DNA of 64,000 nt from Atriophallophorus winterbourni. Lineage: Eukaryota > Platyhelminthes > Trematoda > Plagiorchiida > Microphallidae. The notes beneath the pieces are model-generated. The model had not been told where the DNA came from. It saw only the letters and a program-made list of their open reading frames with translations, and did no database searches. The stretch is taken from positions 1-64,000 of the forward strand of contig JACCGJ010000636.1 in assembly GCA_013407085.1 (NCBI GenBank), given 5' to 3'. This document shows, piece after piece, positions 63,421 through 64,000 of this stretch; within the stretch, counting starts at the first letter, position 1, and each line of letters starts with the position of its first letter. Position numbers and translations under genes: made by a program.

Positions 63421-64000
63421 GTACACAAACCATCGCACCACGTTGAGGTCCAGTCACAGTACGATGATATATATATATATATACCTAGGTAAAAATTTGT
63501 TATGGGGTACATGTGAAAACCTCATAGATATTTAATCTATGCAGCCTCCATTATTCGATTCCCTTAGTTGCCGGAAGCACTATTAACGAGGTCACGCGAT
63601 TCAGTAAAATGGAAACATCTTTTTTTACTACAACAGCACTATACTGAGGCTCTTTTGACGGAGATGCAGTGCATGCACAATCAAATATTCAAAAAGTTAT
63701 ATCTTCGGCCCAGTGCGATGATACTCTGTTGTCAAAATAACGTTAGTTAACTTGGGTGATCACAACAGAAATACTGATTACACTGTCTCGACGAACAAAG
63801 TGGCAGGTGCGGGAATGATTTTGTGGAACATTTTTGAATCCGGAAAACTTAATCTATTGGCACTACAATACGATTGCGCAATCTTGCTTCACGGATCATA
63901 TAATTACACAAGCGAGAATACTCATTTGAGGATTAGTCTCAACGCAGTAGGTCATCACTTTTTTAAATATGAAAGTCGAATAAAGTCGGGTGATGGCTAC
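63421..64000. other. No gene recognised; short (TA)n at 63466-63482
   Basis: AT-rich sequence to the window end. One 60-codon open frame shows no family pattern. Confidence 0.5.

Overview
The window is 64 kb of a repeat-packed eukaryotic genome with moderate to low GC. It is most likely a parasitic flatworm (trematode or close relative). The grounds are CR1-, RTE- and Penelope-type retroelements, BEL/Pao and CsRn1-like Ty3/Gypsy elements, and two conserved animal genes interrupted by very short introns (29-40 nt) of the kind known from flatworms. Species is not assigned. No bacterial-type feature, CRISPR array, tRNA or rRNA was recognised.

Host genes. (1) A RUSF1-family gene (RUS/DUF647) lies on the minus strand at about 1-4737. 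Eight exons were placed by splice sites and reading phase; two of its introns hold SINEs and a Penelope scrap. (2) An UNC119-like gene lies on the plus strand in two intact copies, 47265-48012 and 54205-54952, one on each side of a gap of exactly 1000 N. The copies belong to a duplicated block (47229-52864 and 54171-58300) that carries the same CR1 insertion in the same SINE. This is either a segmental duplication or two uncollapsed haplotypes.

Almost everything else is transposon. From left to right: SINEs and a CsRn1-like Gypsy relic (5-7 kb); CR1-a copies and a Penelope element split by two LINEs (7.5-14 kb); LINE-j and an inverted Penelope copy split by LINE-d, itself split by CR1-c (14-19.4 kb); LINE-j and a decayed LINE-e (20-24.5 kb); a nearly full Penelope with a LINE-d insertion (24.6-27.1 kb); LINE-j and a Penelope 5' end (27.2-30 kb); LINE-d (30-31.5 kb); a BEL/Pao deletion derivative with two LTRs (31.5-35.1 kb); a LINE ORF1 and a second CsRn1-like element (35.2-38.2 kb); CR1-a, LINE-j and two CR1-b copies, one inside the other (39.3-47.2 kb); the duplicated UNC119/CR1 block (47.2-59.6 kb); and an RTE element (60.4-63.4 kb). 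The labels CR1-a/b/c and LINE-d/e/j are local names.

The most interesting signal is in the Penelope elements. Their terminal repeats carry hammerhead-ribozyme-like motifs (four copies). A 288-bp Penelope scrap in a RUSF1 intron has a 20-bp target duplication and ends, within one base, at the predicted hammerhead cleavage site. Other recurring structures are a small 3' UTR hairpin shared by several LINE families, and a SINE family with a (CATAC)n tail that includes a clean presence/absence insertion between the duplicated blocks.
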